64,000 bases of DNA from Chroococcidiopsis sp. CCMEE 29 (GTDB taxonomy: Bacteria; Cyanobacteriota; Cyanobacteriia; Cyanobacteriales; Chroococcidiopsidaceae): the NCBI RefSeq assembly GCF_023558375.1, contig NZ_CP083761.1:3032001-3096000 (forward strand), given 5' to 3'. This document shows, one piece after another, positions 43,919-53,161 of the stretch; the first letter of the stretch is position 1, and each line of letters opens with the position of its first letter. Position numbers and translations under genes: made by a program. Under the pieces are notes generated by a model. It was given only the letters and a program-made list of their open reading frames with translations. It ran no database searches and was not told where the DNA came from.

Positions 43919-45491
43919 ATTTTTCCCGTTTCTTGAGCGTTAATGCGGCAATCAGCGCGCTTACCAGCGCTAGCCCAACGGCAATGAAAATAACTAAGCG
44001 AAAACTATCCACAAATGACTCAGCGATCGCCCGCCGTAGCACTGCACTGAGTTCATTACTTAAACCAGCAGGAACCTCAGCCCCAGCCAACTTGATGCGC
44101 TGTTGATCGAGCACTTGTTGCACCTCAGGTGGGATCTTCAGCGGTGCCAAGCGCCGATCGAGACCGAAATTAAAAGCACGCAGAACAATGATGCTTAGTA
44201 CTGCAATTGAGAGTAGTCCGGCTGTTCGGGCAACGGCATTGTTAATCCCCGAAGCAATACCCGCTTGGCGCACCTCCACCGCGCCCATTACTGTTGTTGT
44301 CAGCGGTGCGACAGTAATCGCCATGCCCAGCCCCAATACAAACACTGCCGGAAAAAAGGTTGTCCAGTAACTACCGCCAATTCCTGGGATAGCAAATAAT
44401 CCAAACCCGATCGCCGCAATAATTGGACCAATTGTCAAAGGGCATTTAGCACCATAACGACCAACCAACCCACCCGACCAGCGCGACAGCAGGAACATAA
44501 TTAAAATAAGAGGCAGGAAGGCAGAACCAGCAGCAGTAGCCGAGTAGCCTTGCACCTGAATCAAATTGAAAGGAAAAAAGAATAAGACACCGCTCAAAGC
44601 TGAATAAAGCAGTAGTGTTAGTAAGTTTGCCCCACTGAAGGTGCGAGAACGAAACAGGGTGAGCGGCATCATCGGTGCTCGGCTGTTGGCTTCTACAAAG
44701 ATAAATGCCAGCAGTGCTACGACGCTTACTGCGAGGGCGCTGATTACCCTTGGGTGAGCCAAGCTCAAATGTGACGATTCAATTAGTCCATAAACGAGTG
44801 TTCCCAAGCCTACCGCTGCCAGCCCTGCGCCCCACCAGTCGAGTTTGGTCGCAGTTCCTTCTTCGTCGAAGTCTGGCATACGCCAGAGCGCGATGCTCAG
44901 CACGATCGCTGCCAGCGGCACATTTAGAAAAAAGATCCAGCGCCAAGAAGCATTTTCAATTAACCAGCCACCCAGCACCGGACCTAACGCTGAGGTGATG
45001 CCTGTGAAGCCCGACCACGTACCAATTGCTTGTCCCCGTTGTTCAGCACTGAACGAGGCACTGATAATCGCCAAACTGCCTGGTACTAGTAATGCGCCAC
45101 CGATTCCCTGAACAGCACGGGCGATAATCAGTTGATTCACATTTGGAGCTAGACCACACCAAACTGAGGCTGCGGCAAACAGAGCTACACCATAAGCAAA
45201 AATCCGCCGTCTTCCGAAGCGATCGCCTAACGACCCACCAACCAGGATGAGGGCGGCGAGAAACAGTGCGTAGGACTCAACAATCCACTGTACATCAGCC
45301 GCTGTTGCGTTCAATACCGTTTGCAGGACTGGCAGTGCCACATTGACAACAGTGTTATCAATCATTGCCATGCTGGAGCCGAGGATCGTAGCTGCTAGAA
45401 TCCAGGATCTGAGGTTGCGGCTGCAAGGTTCAATACAGGGTTTAGACCGGATTACCCCTTCATCACATGGCTGTTTGACTATGTTTGCCAT
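43890..45491 (-). CDS. MFS drug exporter, DHA2 (EmrB/QacA) family
   Basis: About 533 residues and 14 predicted membrane spans. Motif C-like ILGSSMAMIDNTVVNVALPVLQ opens the protein, followed by ADVQWIVESYALFLAALILVGGSLGDRFGRRRIF (motif A) and VLGPVLGGWLIENASWRWIFFLNVP. These define the DHA2 proton-driven exporters of drugs or metabolites. I start at the ATG at 45491 (MANIVKQPCDEG); the longer frame adds 32 residues without homology character. No regulator is adjacent. Confidence 0.92.
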   Translation of the reverse strand: MANIVKQPCDEGVIRSKPCIEPCSRNLRSWILAATILGSSMAMIDNTVVNVALPVLQTVLNATAADVQWIVESYALFLAALILVGGSLGDRFGRRRIFAYGVALFAAASVWCGLAPNVNQLIIARAVQGIGGALLVPGSLAIISASFSAEQRGQAIGTWSGFTGITSALGPVLGGWLIENASWRWIFFLNVPLAAIVLSIALWRMPDFDEEGTATKLDWWGAGLAAVGLGTLVYGLIESSHLSLAHPRVISALAVSVVALLAFIFVEANSRAPMMPLTLFRSRTFSGANLLTLLLYSALSGVLFFFPFNLIQVQGYSATAAGSAFLPLILIMFLLSRWSGGLVGRYGAKCPLTIGPIIAAIGFGLFAIPGIGGSYWTTFFPAVFVLGLGMAITVAPLTTTVMGAVEVRQAGIASGINNAVARTAGLLSIAVLSIIVLRAFNFGLDRRLAPLKIPPEVQQVLDQQRIKLAGAEVPAGLSNELSAVLRRAIAESFVDSFRLVIFIAVGLALVSALIAALTLKKREKSNRTSTQAS

Positions 45492-45737
45492 CAGAATTTT
45501 TCTTAGATTTACAATAGTGGTTTGGTTGCCAAAAGTTGTAGATCTATCCTCCTGGGTATAAGAGTGTGACGAAAGCAATCGGAACAATTTCTTTCAAGCG
45601 GTAGCAGACAGGAGAGCATTTTATAGTTTATCTTTAACTTTGCTCAGCATCTCCCTAAGCAGGAGTGCCACTCGTTGCCAAACCAGATAGGGGGAGCAAA
45701 CATGAGTTCTCGTTTTCGCTTCTTCCAAACACACTAG

Positions 45738-47774
45738 ATGTTCCGTATCCTTCTAATTGATGACAACCCGGATGATCGCTTTTTGGTCATTCATCAGTTG
45801 AGGCATGAATTTTCTGACTTCCAAGTAGAGGAAGTTATAGAACAAGTTGGTCTCAACAAAGCGTTACTAACAGGCAATTTTGATCTAGTCATCACCGACT
45901 ACCGACTACGCTGGAACGACGGGTTGACCGTTCTACGTGAAATCAAGTCACGCTACCCTAACTGCCCGGTGATTATGTTCACGAATAGTGGAAACCAGGA
46001 GGTTGCGGTTGAAGCAATGAAGACTGGGCTAGATGATTACATTATCAAGTCTCCCACGCATTACGTTCGTCTGCTAGTGGCAGTGCGCTCAGCCTTAAAA
46101 CAAGTTGAGTCTGAGCAAAAAGCAGGTCGTTTAGAGATGCGTCTACAAACTCTGCTGAATCGGTTGAATGTAGGTGTTTTTCGGGCAACTTTAAACGGAC
46201 ACTTACTGGAGGGGAACGCCTCGTTTCTGCATTTATTAGGTGTCAATTCTCTCCAAGAAACTCAAGCCTTAGATTTGCATGAACTGTTCTTACAACCGGA
46301 ATCGAGCGACCAACACTTGAACCAGGAACGCGAGGTGCAGTTACATCGAATTGATGGCAGTTCTATCTGGGTTTCATTGAGCCAGACCCTCAGCTACTCT
46401 GAAACTGAGCCTGTGATTGAAGGACTGATAGAGGACATCACCTCGCGCAAGCAGGTGGAAGTAGACATGCAGCAACTGTATCAACAAGTGCAGTCACTCA
46501 ACACTACCCTGGAGCAACAGGTACAGGAGCGCACTGCTCAGTTACAAAAGGCTCTTGAGTTTGAAGCAACACTCAAACGCATTACTGATAAGCTGCGCGA
46601 TAGCCTCGACGAAAGCCAAATTTTGCAAACTGCTGTGCAGGAATTAGTCTTTGTACTAGGCGTTAGCTGTTGTAATACAGCTTTGTACAACTTGGAGCAA
46701 GGCACTTCTACCATCCGCTACGAGTATGCCACCTTAAACCCTATGGCTCAGGCTCGCTTAATCCACATAGCTGCCTTTCCTGAGGTTTACCAGCAGCTTT
46801 TGCAGGCTCAATACTGCCAATTTTGTTCCCTCATTCCCAACCCTGTGCGGGGTCGAGTGGCGATGCTTGCCTGTCCGATTTTTGACGACCAAGGAGTGCT
46901 GGGTGACTTATGGTTAATCAATCAGCAGCACCATATTTTTAATGAGTTGGAGATCCGTTTAGTACAGCAGGTTGCTTCCCAATGCGCGATCGCCCTTCGT
47001 CAAGCCCGACTTTACCAAGCAGTCCAGGCACAAGTCGAGGAACTAGAAAAACTTAATCGCCTCAAAGACGACTTCCTGAGTACAGTTTCCCATGAGTTGC
47101 GTACACCGCTGTCTAACATCAAACTGGCAACCCAGATGTTAGAAGTCATTCTTAAACAAGTGGGCGTGCTTCACTCAGAGTCTAGCAAAGCAGCTCGATA
47201 CTTTCAGATTTTAAATTACGAGTGTGAGCGCGAAATTAGTCTGATCAATGACCTGCTGGAGCTTACCCGTCTTGACGCCAAACCTAATTTCTTGCTGACC
47301 CGGATCGATCCACAAGTCTGGATTCCCCGAATTATAGAACCTTTTGAAGAGCGGGTTCGCAGCCAACAGCAGCGCTTACAGGTTAACATTTCGGCTGAAT
47401 TGCCCCCCTTGACTACTGACCTAACTGCTTTAGAGCGTATCCTAACTGAATTACTGAATAATGCGTGCAAATACACTCCCTCCAGAGAAACAATTTCTGT
47501 GTCTGTTCATGCGACAGCAGAAATGTTGCAGTTGTGCGTTAGCAACTCTGGGGTTGAGATTGCTGCAAGTGAACTCTCACAAATTTTCAATACGTTCTAC
47601 CGCATTCCTAACAATGACCCGTGGAAGCATGGTGGGACAGGGTTAGGATTAGCATTAGTCAAGAAACTAGTAGAACGTTTAGGAGCCACAATCCAAGTAG
47701 AGAGCGCTGCTGGTCAAACAACTTTTACTGTGCAATTCCCAATCACGTCTCCCACTATCCAAGCTCGACTTTAG
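45738..47774 (+). CDS. hybrid histidine kinase (REC-PAS-GAF-HisKA-HATPase)
   Basis: 678 residues, no membrane span. An N-terminal receiver domain (ILLIDDNPDDR; phospho-acceptor Asp54 in VITDYRL; Lys in IIKSPTH) is followed by a PAS domain (about 135-235), a coiled coil rich in Gln, a GAF domain (about 290-430), the dimerisation domain with His452 in TVSHELRTPLSNIKLA, and the ATPase domain with ELLNNACKYTP and GTGLGLALVKKL. The receiver at the front suggests it relays from another kinase. A light- or redox-sensing role is possible, but no bilin Cys is evident. It is monocistronic. Confidence 0.92.
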   Translation: MFRILLIDDNPDDRFLVIHQLRHEFSDFQVEEVIEQVGLNKALLTGNFDLVITDYRLRWNDGLTVLREIKSRYPNCPVIMFTNSGNQEVAVEAMKTGLDDYIIKSPTHYVRLLVAVRSALKQVESEQKAGRLEMRLQTLLNRLNVGVFRATLNGHLLEGNASFLHLLGVNSLQETQALDLHELFLQPESSDQHLNQEREVQLHRIDGSSIWVSLSQTLSYSETEPVIEGLIEDITSRKQVEVDMQQLYQQVQSLNTTLEQQVQERTAQLQKALEFEATLKRITDKLRDSLDESQILQTAVQELVFVLGVSCCNTALYNLEQGTSTIRYEYATLNPMAQARLIHIAAFPEVYQQLLQAQYCQFCSLIPNPVRGRVAMLACPIFDDQGVLGDLWLINQQHHIFNELEIRLVQQVASQCAIALRQARLYQAVQAQVEELEKLNRLKDDFLSTVSHELRTPLSNIKLATQMLEVILKQVGVLHSESSKAARYFQILNYECEREISLINDLLELTRLDAKPNFLLTRIDPQVWIPRIIEPFEERVRSQQQRLQVNISAELPPLTTDLTALERILTELLNNACKYTPSRETISVSVHATAEMLQLCVSNSGVEIAASELSQIFNTFYRIPNNDPWKHGGTGLGLALVKKLVERLGATIQVESAAGQTTFTVQFPITSPTIQARL

Positions 47775-47996
47775 CCATCAGGCAGCATAGCAGAGCAAGC
47801 CAGCGCAACCCACTGGTTTTAACAAAGTGGCTGTCACTCGAACGAACAGGGTCACGGTAAATCCCTCTGACCGTAATCCGCTTGCCTCATCGCCGTTCAA
47901 GAACATATTGAGACAATAACAACACCATACAAGACTAAAGGCTTTGACTCGCCTAGCCTACCAAAGGCATAATTTTGCCTAACTCTTTTCCTCTGC

Positions 47997-48512
47997 TTAA
48001 TCCAATGGCAGTGAGGTCGAAGTTTTGATTTCATTGAGGACAATACTGGTACGAATCCTATCCACGCCTGGGATGCGGGTGATTTTCTCGGATAGGAACT
48101 TTTCTAAGTGCTGGTGGTTAGGAACGACCACTTTCAATAAGTAGTCAAATTCACCGCTGAGATGATGGCATTCGAGAACCTCCGGCAAACCCTGCACGCG
48201 ATCGCAGAAGTTTCCGACGCACTCAGGCTGATGGTGGGCTAGGGTTACCTGTGCAAAACAAAGCAGATCTAAACCCAAAGCCTCGCGGTTAACCAAAGTA
48301 ACGTAGCGTCCGATCACACCGTTTTCTTCCAGCTTTCTCAGTCTTTTTTGCAGCCCAGGCGCTGAGAGATTAACCTGACGAGCCAATTCAGCGCTGCTCG
48401 TTCGACTATTCTCTTGTAACATGCACAGAATTTGTCGATCTATGTCATCCAACTGTTGGAGTGGCTCCGAGTTCCTCAGAGCTGGCTTCACCTTGACGTT
48501 ATTCCGTGGCAA
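47997..48512 (-). CDS. Lrp/AsnC-family transcriptional regulator
   Basis: 171 residues. The helix-turn-helix is LDDIDRQILCMLQENSRTSSAELARQVNLSAPGLQKRLRKLEENGVI (about 22-70), and the C-terminal ligand-binding domain starts around LDLLCFAQVTLAHHQ and ends with the typical HLSGEFDYLLKVVVPNHQHLEKFL. Such proteins sense amino acids. It is divergent from the eight-gene aromatic cluster across an AT-rich 323-bp region, so it is the natural candidate for its regulator, perhaps responding to tyrosine, phenylalanine or tryptophan. Confidence 0.92.
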   Translation of the reverse strand: MPRNNVKVKPALRNSEPLQQLDDIDRQILCMLQENSRTSSAELARQVNLSAPGLQKRLRKLEENGVIGRYVTLVNREALGLDLLCFAQVTLAHHQPECVGNFCDRVQGLPEVLECHHLSGEFDYLLKVVVPNHQHLEKFLSEKITRIPGVDRIRTSIVLNEIKTSTSLPLD

Positions 48513-48835
48513 CCTATCTCTCCAGCTATATTTGCTATGGTTTCTAAGGGTAGCTTAGTTGATTATATGTTCTAAATAAGTATTATTTGTTAATAATTAA
48601 TCAGTTAATAAAGCTATAAATGTTTTTTATAATCTTACTAGGGGCTATTAGTTAAAAATACAAACTAAAAGCTAGTTACTAAAAGACAGATTTGGCTCCT
48701 CAGCAAGAGGGAGTGGGGAAGTGACGTTTCTTCCTAACCGCGATCGCTGGGTAGCGGCAGGTAAGTCCTGGAAATAGCTGCGTTTAAGCTTCCCCAACTA
48801 CCCGCTGGAGAAGCTTCTAGAAAGGAGGAATCCAA
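48513..48835. other. divergent regulatory region of the aromatic cluster
   Basis: The left half (48550-48690) is very AT-rich with dyad-like TTAATAATTAATCAGTTAATAA sequences, suited to Lrp-type binding. The right half is GC-richer and contains a long hairpin-forming leader (48712-48799) before a strong AGAAAGGAGG ribosome-binding site. Confidence 0.5.
48605..48633 (+). promoter_or_regulatory. candidate promoter of the aromatic cluster
   Basis: TTAATA (48605-48610) and TATAAT (48628-48633) are separated by 17 bp. This would give a leader of about 195 nt before the first gene. Confidence 0.4.
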
Positions 48836-49939
48836 ATGAGCGACTTTTGCCCCATGAACGGATTCGACCACCTTGAGTTCTACGTCGGCAACGCCAAGCA
48901 GGCAGCACTCTTTTATTCAAAGTGTTTCGGATTCATCAATACGGCTTACAAAGGCTTAGAAACGGGCAGCCGCGAAACAGCTTCTTATGTGATGGAGCAA
49001 GGAGATCTCCGCTTTATTTTAAGTACAGGGCTGAGTCCAGACCATCCCATCTCCAAAAGTGTGCTCAAGCACGGTGACGGAATAGCCATCATTGCCCTAG
49101 AAGTAACAGATGCCGCCAGCGCTTACAAAACATCAACTAGCCGAGGTGCCATTGGAGCCATTGCTCCGACTGAAGAGGAAGACAAACACGGGATTTGGCG
49201 CTACTCTGCCATCCACGCCTACGGCGACACGTTAATTAAGTTTGTTGAGCGCACCAATTACTCAAATGTATTTGCTCCTGGCTTCGAGCCAAGGTATCAG
49301 ACTGATGCCAACAGTAATGGGGTGGGACTCAAGACCATCGATCACGTCGTCGCCAACGTTGAGCTGGGCGAGATGAACCGCTGGGTTCGATTTTTCGCCG
49401 ACACGATGGGCTTTAGCTTGTTAGTGCATTTTGACGATCAAGCAATTTCTACCGAGTACTCAGCTTTGATGTCAAAGGTAATGCAGGACAGCACTGGCAA
49501 AATCAAATTGCCAATTAACGAGCCTGCTCCAGGCAAACGAAAATCTCAGATTGATGAGTACTTGCAATACAACTACGGACCCGGAATTCAACACGTTGCC
49601 TTCGCGACTGACAACATCATCAAGTCCGTCACCCAGCTCAGGGCGGCAGGAGTCGAGTTTCTGCACGTACCGCAGATGTATTACGAGAACTTGGAGGAGT
49701 GGGTAGGAAAAATTGATCAGCCAATCGACAAGTTGGTAGAGCTGGGAATCTTGGCGGATCGGGATGAAGACGGGTATTTGCTACAAATTTTTACCCAGCC
49801 CGTGCAGGATCGACCGACGCTGTTCTTTGAGGTGATTGAGCGCCACGGGGCGGAGGGCTTCGGTGAAGGTAACTTCAAAGCCTTGTTCGAGGCGATTGAG
49901 CGCGAGCAGGCGGTACGGGGAAATCTCGTCAGCGTTTAG
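48836..49939 (+). CDS. hppD: 4-hydroxyphenylpyruvate dioxygenase
   Basis: A 367-residue non-haem Fe(II) enzyme that converts 4-hydroxyphenylpyruvate to homogentisate. Two vicinal-oxygen-chelate domains are present (GFDHLEFYVGNAKQAALFY; TIDHVVANVELGEMNRWV). The iron ligands are His170 (TIDHVV), His253 (IQHVAF) and Glu332 (FFEVIERHG). The C-terminal gate helix GFGEGNFKALFEAIEREQ is complete. A strong AGAAAGGAGG precedes the ATG. As first gene of the cluster it defines homogentisate as an intermediate, for catabolism or for prenylation by the UbiA protein. Confidence 0.95.
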   Translation: MSDFCPMNGFDHLEFYVGNAKQAALFYSKCFGFINTAYKGLETGSRETASYVMEQGDLRFILSTGLSPDHPISKSVLKHGDGIAIIALEVTDAASAYKTSTSRGAIGAIAPTEEEDKHGIWRYSAIHAYGDTLIKFVERTNYSNVFAPGFEPRYQTDANSNGVGLKTIDHVVANVELGEMNRWVRFFADTMGFSLLVHFDDQAISTEYSALMSKVMQDSTGKIKLPINEPAPGKRKSQIDEYLQYNYGPGIQHVAFATDNIIKSVTQLRAAGVEFLHVPQMYYENLEEWVGKIDQPIDKLVELGILADRDEDGYLLQIFTQPVQDRPTLFFEVIERHGAEGFGEGNFKALFEAIEREQAVRGNLVSV

Positions 49940-49953
49940 CAGCGGGGTGAAAC

Positions 49954-51138
49954 ATGACTTACTACTACAAGATGGGAACTATCCCCCACAAGCGGCACAC
50001 TCAATTTCGTCAACCCGACGGCTCTTTATATCATGAAGAGTTGATGGGAATTCATGGCTTCTCAGGTGTTCAATCCCTGCTCTACCACCTGCATCCACCC
50101 ACCCAGATTCAGAAAATTGTGCTGGAGAAAACGGTGGACTATGCCTATGAAGAACAGGGTTCCTTGCGTCACCGCCACCTGCGCACGGCGACTGTGACGG
50201 CGGGAGGTAATGCTGTAGAAGCGCGTGTTCTCCTGATGGCGAACGCAGATATCTGCATCTCAGTAGCTCAGCCTACGGAACCTATGCTTTATTGGTATCG
50301 TTTTGCTCATGGTGATGAGCTGATTTTTATCCACGAGGGGAGCGGTGTATTAGAAAGCCAGTATGGAACACTTCGCTATCGAGCAGGCGATTATTTGGTC
50401 ATTCCAGCGGGGGTACTCTGGCGTATCCTTCCCGATGCCGGAAGCGGGCAACGGATGCTGGCGATCGAGGCTTACGGGCATATTGAGCCACCAGAGCGCT
50501 ACCTTAATCGTTACGGTCAATTTCTGGAAACCGCTCCTTACAACGAACGCGACATTCGCCCGCCGGATCAGCTGATGACTCACGATGAACAAGGAGAGTT
50601 TGAGGTTCGAGTCAAAGCCCGAAACCGAATTACTAGCTACCTCTATCGCCATCATCCTCTAGATATTGTGGGATGGGATGGGCATCTCTGGCCGTTTGCA
50701 TTCAACATCGAGGACTTTGAACCGATTACGGGGCGCATCCACCAGCCCCCTCCGGTACATCAAACTTTTAGCGGTCCTGGATTTGTCGTGTGTTCCTTTG
50801 TGCCGCGACTGTTCGATTATCACCCCTTAGCGATTCCAGCCCCATATAACCATTCCAACGTCGATTCAGATGAGGTCATCTACTACGTTGAGGGGAAGTT
50901 TATGTCGCGCAAAGGAATTGAGCGGGCGTCAATTACTGTTCACCCCGGTGGCATTCCCCACGGTCCCCACCCTGGCATGTACGAGGAATCAATCGGTAAG
51001 GAACGAACTAACGAACTTGCCGTGATGGTTGACACCTTTCGCCCACTGAGGCTTACCCAGAACGCTCTGTCATTGGAGGACAAAGACTATCCATACAGTT
51101 GGTCGGCATCTAATCCGATTTTGGATTTTGGATTTTAG
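49954..51138 (+). CDS. hmgA: homogentisate 1,2-dioxygenase-family protein
   Basis: 394 residues with the double-cupin architecture of homogentisate dioxygenase. It begins YYKMGTIPHKRHTQFRQPDGSLYHEELMG and has YNHSNVDSDEVIYYVEG and VHPGGIPHGPHPG, where the iron-binding His and Glu residues lie. The sequence belongs to the shorter bacterial branch, so ring cleavage of homogentisate is likely but the substrate could be a relative. It starts 15 bp after hppD. Its last residues (NPILDFGF) and its stop codon are made by ATTTTGG repeats. Confidence 0.88.
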   Translation: MTYYYKMGTIPHKRHTQFRQPDGSLYHEELMGIHGFSGVQSLLYHLHPPTQIQKIVLEKTVDYAYEEQGSLRHRHLRTATVTAGGNAVEARVLLMANADICISVAQPTEPMLYWYRFAHGDELIFIHEGSGVLESQYGTLRYRAGDYLVIPAGVLWRILPDAGSGQRMLAIEAYGHIEPPERYLNRYGQFLETAPYNERDIRPPDQLMTHDEQGEFEVRVKARNRITSYLYRHHPLDIVGWDGHLWPFAFNIEDFEPITGRIHQPPPVHQTFSGPGFVVCSFVPRLFDYHPLAIPAPYNHSNVDSDEVIYYVEGKFMSRKGIERASITVHPGGIPHGPHPGMYEESIGKERTNELAVMVDTFRPLRLTQNALSLEDKDYPYSWSASNPILDFGF

Positions 51139-51147
51139 ATTTTGGAT
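51116..51147. repeat. ATTTTGG repeats forming the end of hmgA
   Basis: Tandem ATTTTGG/ATTTTAG units overlap the hmgA stop at 51136-51138. The same heptamers occur at 42233-42262. Confidence 0.9.
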
Positions 51148-51233
51148 CGGTAAAGGCTCACTGTTTAGAGAAATTCAAATGTAGCAGCCATAAAAGGAAA
51201 TGGTATCAAGCCATTTCACAACAGGAGTAATTT

Positions 51234-52154
51234 ATGACTCAAATTCTTGCAGCACCTCGGAGTCCGACCATTTCCTCGCGGATCGAGGAACGCTTGCGCC
51301 AGGGCGAACTGACTCAGGAGCAGGTGGACGACTTCCAAGACTTCCTCGCCGAAGTTGATCGCGAATTCTTCCAACACCGCATTATTACCAACAATGCCTA
51401 TACCCGTTGGTTTCGCGAAGGCACAGCCACAGATGAAGAACTGCGGCACTTCATCCGGCAATTCTCGGTCTTCTCCAACCAGTTTCTGATTGCCGCTCTA
51501 CAGAAAGTTATTAACTCCCCGACGCTGCAACAGTCACGTGCCAGCAGGGAGATTTTACTGAACGAGCTAGGTGTAATCTACCGCCAGCTTGGACAGCCAG
51601 TCGGGAATCGCGTTACTCAGACAGAGGAGGAAAAGGACCGGGAAGGAGATCCCGAACTTGTCAGCACCGAGGGGACGGTAGATGGCGGTGTTTGCCGTTT
51701 CCGGGCTGCCCATTTTGAATGGTTGACTGATGTGGCTGCGGGGCTGGGCCTGGACTACGCAGGTATCGGCAAGCGCAACCACGGCAGACCGACAACCTTG
51801 CACTTCTGCGATCGGTTAATCTGCCTCTACGGCAGTGACGACCCGCAGATTGCCGAGGGCGCTAGCTTTGCAGTCGAGAACTGGGCAGCATCTGGCTTCT
51901 GGCAAGAACTAGAAGATGGTCTGACCCGTATCAAGCAGACACGCTACCCGCACCTACGCTTAGCATTTTTCACCTGGCACAACCGCGTCGAGGCACAGCA
52001 CGCCGGACATACGCTGGCGGAACTTGAGGAAGTCTACTTCAACCCCGACTTTGATCGAGCCAAATTCATCCAGGGAGGTCGAGAGATCCTGGATGCGATC
52101 GCCGTTTTCTGGGACGGGCTGAACAGCGATCGCCTCAACCACATCTACACGTGA
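51234..52154 (+). CDS. haem-oxygenase-like (PqqC/TenA-fold) metalloenzyme
   Basis: 306 residues, predicted all-helical. YTRWFREGTATDEELRHFIRQFSVFSNQF, then EILLNELGVIYRQLG, AHFEWLTDVAAGLGLDY and FTWHNRVEAQHAGHTLAELEEV contain the spaced Glu and His residues typical of haem-oxygenase-like iron enzymes, including di-iron oxidases and desaturases. These proteins perform diverse oxidations, decarboxylations and N-oxygenations. Nothing identifies the substrate. It is the third gene of the cluster and has its own ACAGGAG ribosome-binding site. Confidence 0.75.
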   Translation: MTQILAAPRSPTISSRIEERLRQGELTQEQVDDFQDFLAEVDREFFQHRIITNNAYTRWFREGTATDEELRHFIRQFSVFSNQFLIAALQKVINSPTLQQSRASREILLNELGVIYRQLGQPVGNRVTQTEEEKDREGDPELVSTEGTVDGGVCRFRAAHFEWLTDVAAGLGLDYAGIGKRNHGRPTTLHFCDRLICLYGSDDPQIAEGASFAVENWAASGFWQELEDGLTRIKQTRYPHLRLAFFTWHNRVEAQHAGHTLAELEEVYFNPDFDRAKFIQGGREILDAIAVFWDGLNSDRLNHIYT

Positions 52155-52158
52155 GTAG

Positions 52159-52212
52159 GGGCGGGTTTAACCAAAAGATATCTTTTAGCAAGGATTTGAG
52201 CCAAACCCGCCC
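52159..52212 (+). promoter_or_regulatory. nested palindromes between cluster genes
   Basis: GGGCGGGTTT (52159-52168) and AAACCCGCCC (52203-52212) form a perfect 10-bp stem. Inside it, AAAAGATATCTTTT (52173-52186) is a perfect 14-bp palindrome. The structure sits between the haem-oxygenase-like and UbiA genes and could stop or adjust read-through, or be a small mobile repeat. Confidence 0.6.
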
Positions 52213-52250
52213 TTACCGTTCTTCCAGCAATCTTACCTGCGAGGTCAATT

Positions 52251-53135
52251 ATGACTAGCACTTCCTCCTCTCCCCACTCGATTGACTGGATAAGTACCAT
52301 TGGAGCCTTTGCTCACCTTTTCCGGTTGCCAGTCAGCATGCTTGCAGCTCTAGCAGGCTGTGCCACGATCTATGCCCTCAATGCTGCAACTCCACTCCAG
52401 CAATACCTGCTGACGGCAACTATCTTAATCGGTATGACCTCCGCCGCCTGCGCGATCAATGACTACTGGGATTTGGATAAAGACCGAATCGATCACTCCG
52501 ATCGACCACTGCCATCCGGTCTCCTTTCACTTCAGCAAGCTTGGTGGGCTGCTGTGATTCTGTTTGGCTGCGCGCTGAGCGCTGCCGTCCCTCTAGGGCT
52601 TTATCCCTTCATCCTGGTTACTGCCAGCACTGTTTTGCTCTGGAATTACTCGCATTTGCTAACCTACAGCGGCATTGTCGGGAATGTGGTTGTCGCCGCG
52701 ATCGTTGCCGCTCTCATTTTTCTGGGGAGTTTGGTTGCTGACCGCCCATTCGCGATGCTTTACCCAACCTGGTTTTTATTCTGCTATGCCTTGGCTAAGG
52801 AAATTATCTGGGATGTGCACGATGCCGAAGGCGATCGCAGTCAAGGGATTGTCACCGTTGCCAATCGGTGGGGAGCCCCAGTGGCTTTCTCAATCACCTG
52901 GGGATTGCTGGGTGTGTTAATGGGGTCAATTCCTGTCGCGCTTCACCTACTGCCAATGGCGCATCCCCTATTGTTTGCAGTGTTCTCCTTGGTCGCGTTG
53001 TTGAGTCTCGCGACGGCGCTAGCACGCTATCAACAGCAACCCAGTGCGATCGCTTACCAAAGGCTTGTCCTCTGGGAGCGTTTAAGTGTGGTATTCGGAG
53101 TGTTAGCACTGTTAGCGACCGCTCCACCCTTATGA
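52251..53135 (+). CDS. UbiA-family prenyltransferase
   Basis: A 294-residue integral membrane enzyme. The two Mg-diphosphate motifs are visible: AINDYWDLDKDRIDHSDRPLPSG near residue 70 and IIWDVHDAEGDRSQGIVTVA near 185. About eight membrane spans follow the family pattern. UbiA enzymes attach a prenyl chain to an aromatic or other acceptor, and in cyanobacteria homogentisate is one such acceptor. In this operon homogentisate is the obvious candidate acceptor, but the sequence does not look like the usual homogentisate phytyltransferase, so acceptor and donor are open. Confidence 0.88.
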   Translation: MTSTSSSPHSIDWISTIGAFAHLFRLPVSMLAALAGCATIYALNAATPLQQYLLTATILIGMTSAACAINDYWDLDKDRIDHSDRPLPSGLLSLQQAWWAAVILFGCALSAAVPLGLYPFILVTASTVLLWNYSHLLTYSGIVGNVVVAAIVAALIFLGSLVADRPFAMLYPTWFLFCYALAKEIIWDVHDAEGDRSQGIVTVANRWGAPVAFSITWGLLGVLMGSIPVALHLLPMAHPLLFAVFSLVALLSLATALARYQQQPSAIAYQRLVLWERLSVVFGVLALLATAPPL

Positions 53136-53161
53136 AACTGGAACGGAAAAGGAGGTAAGTA

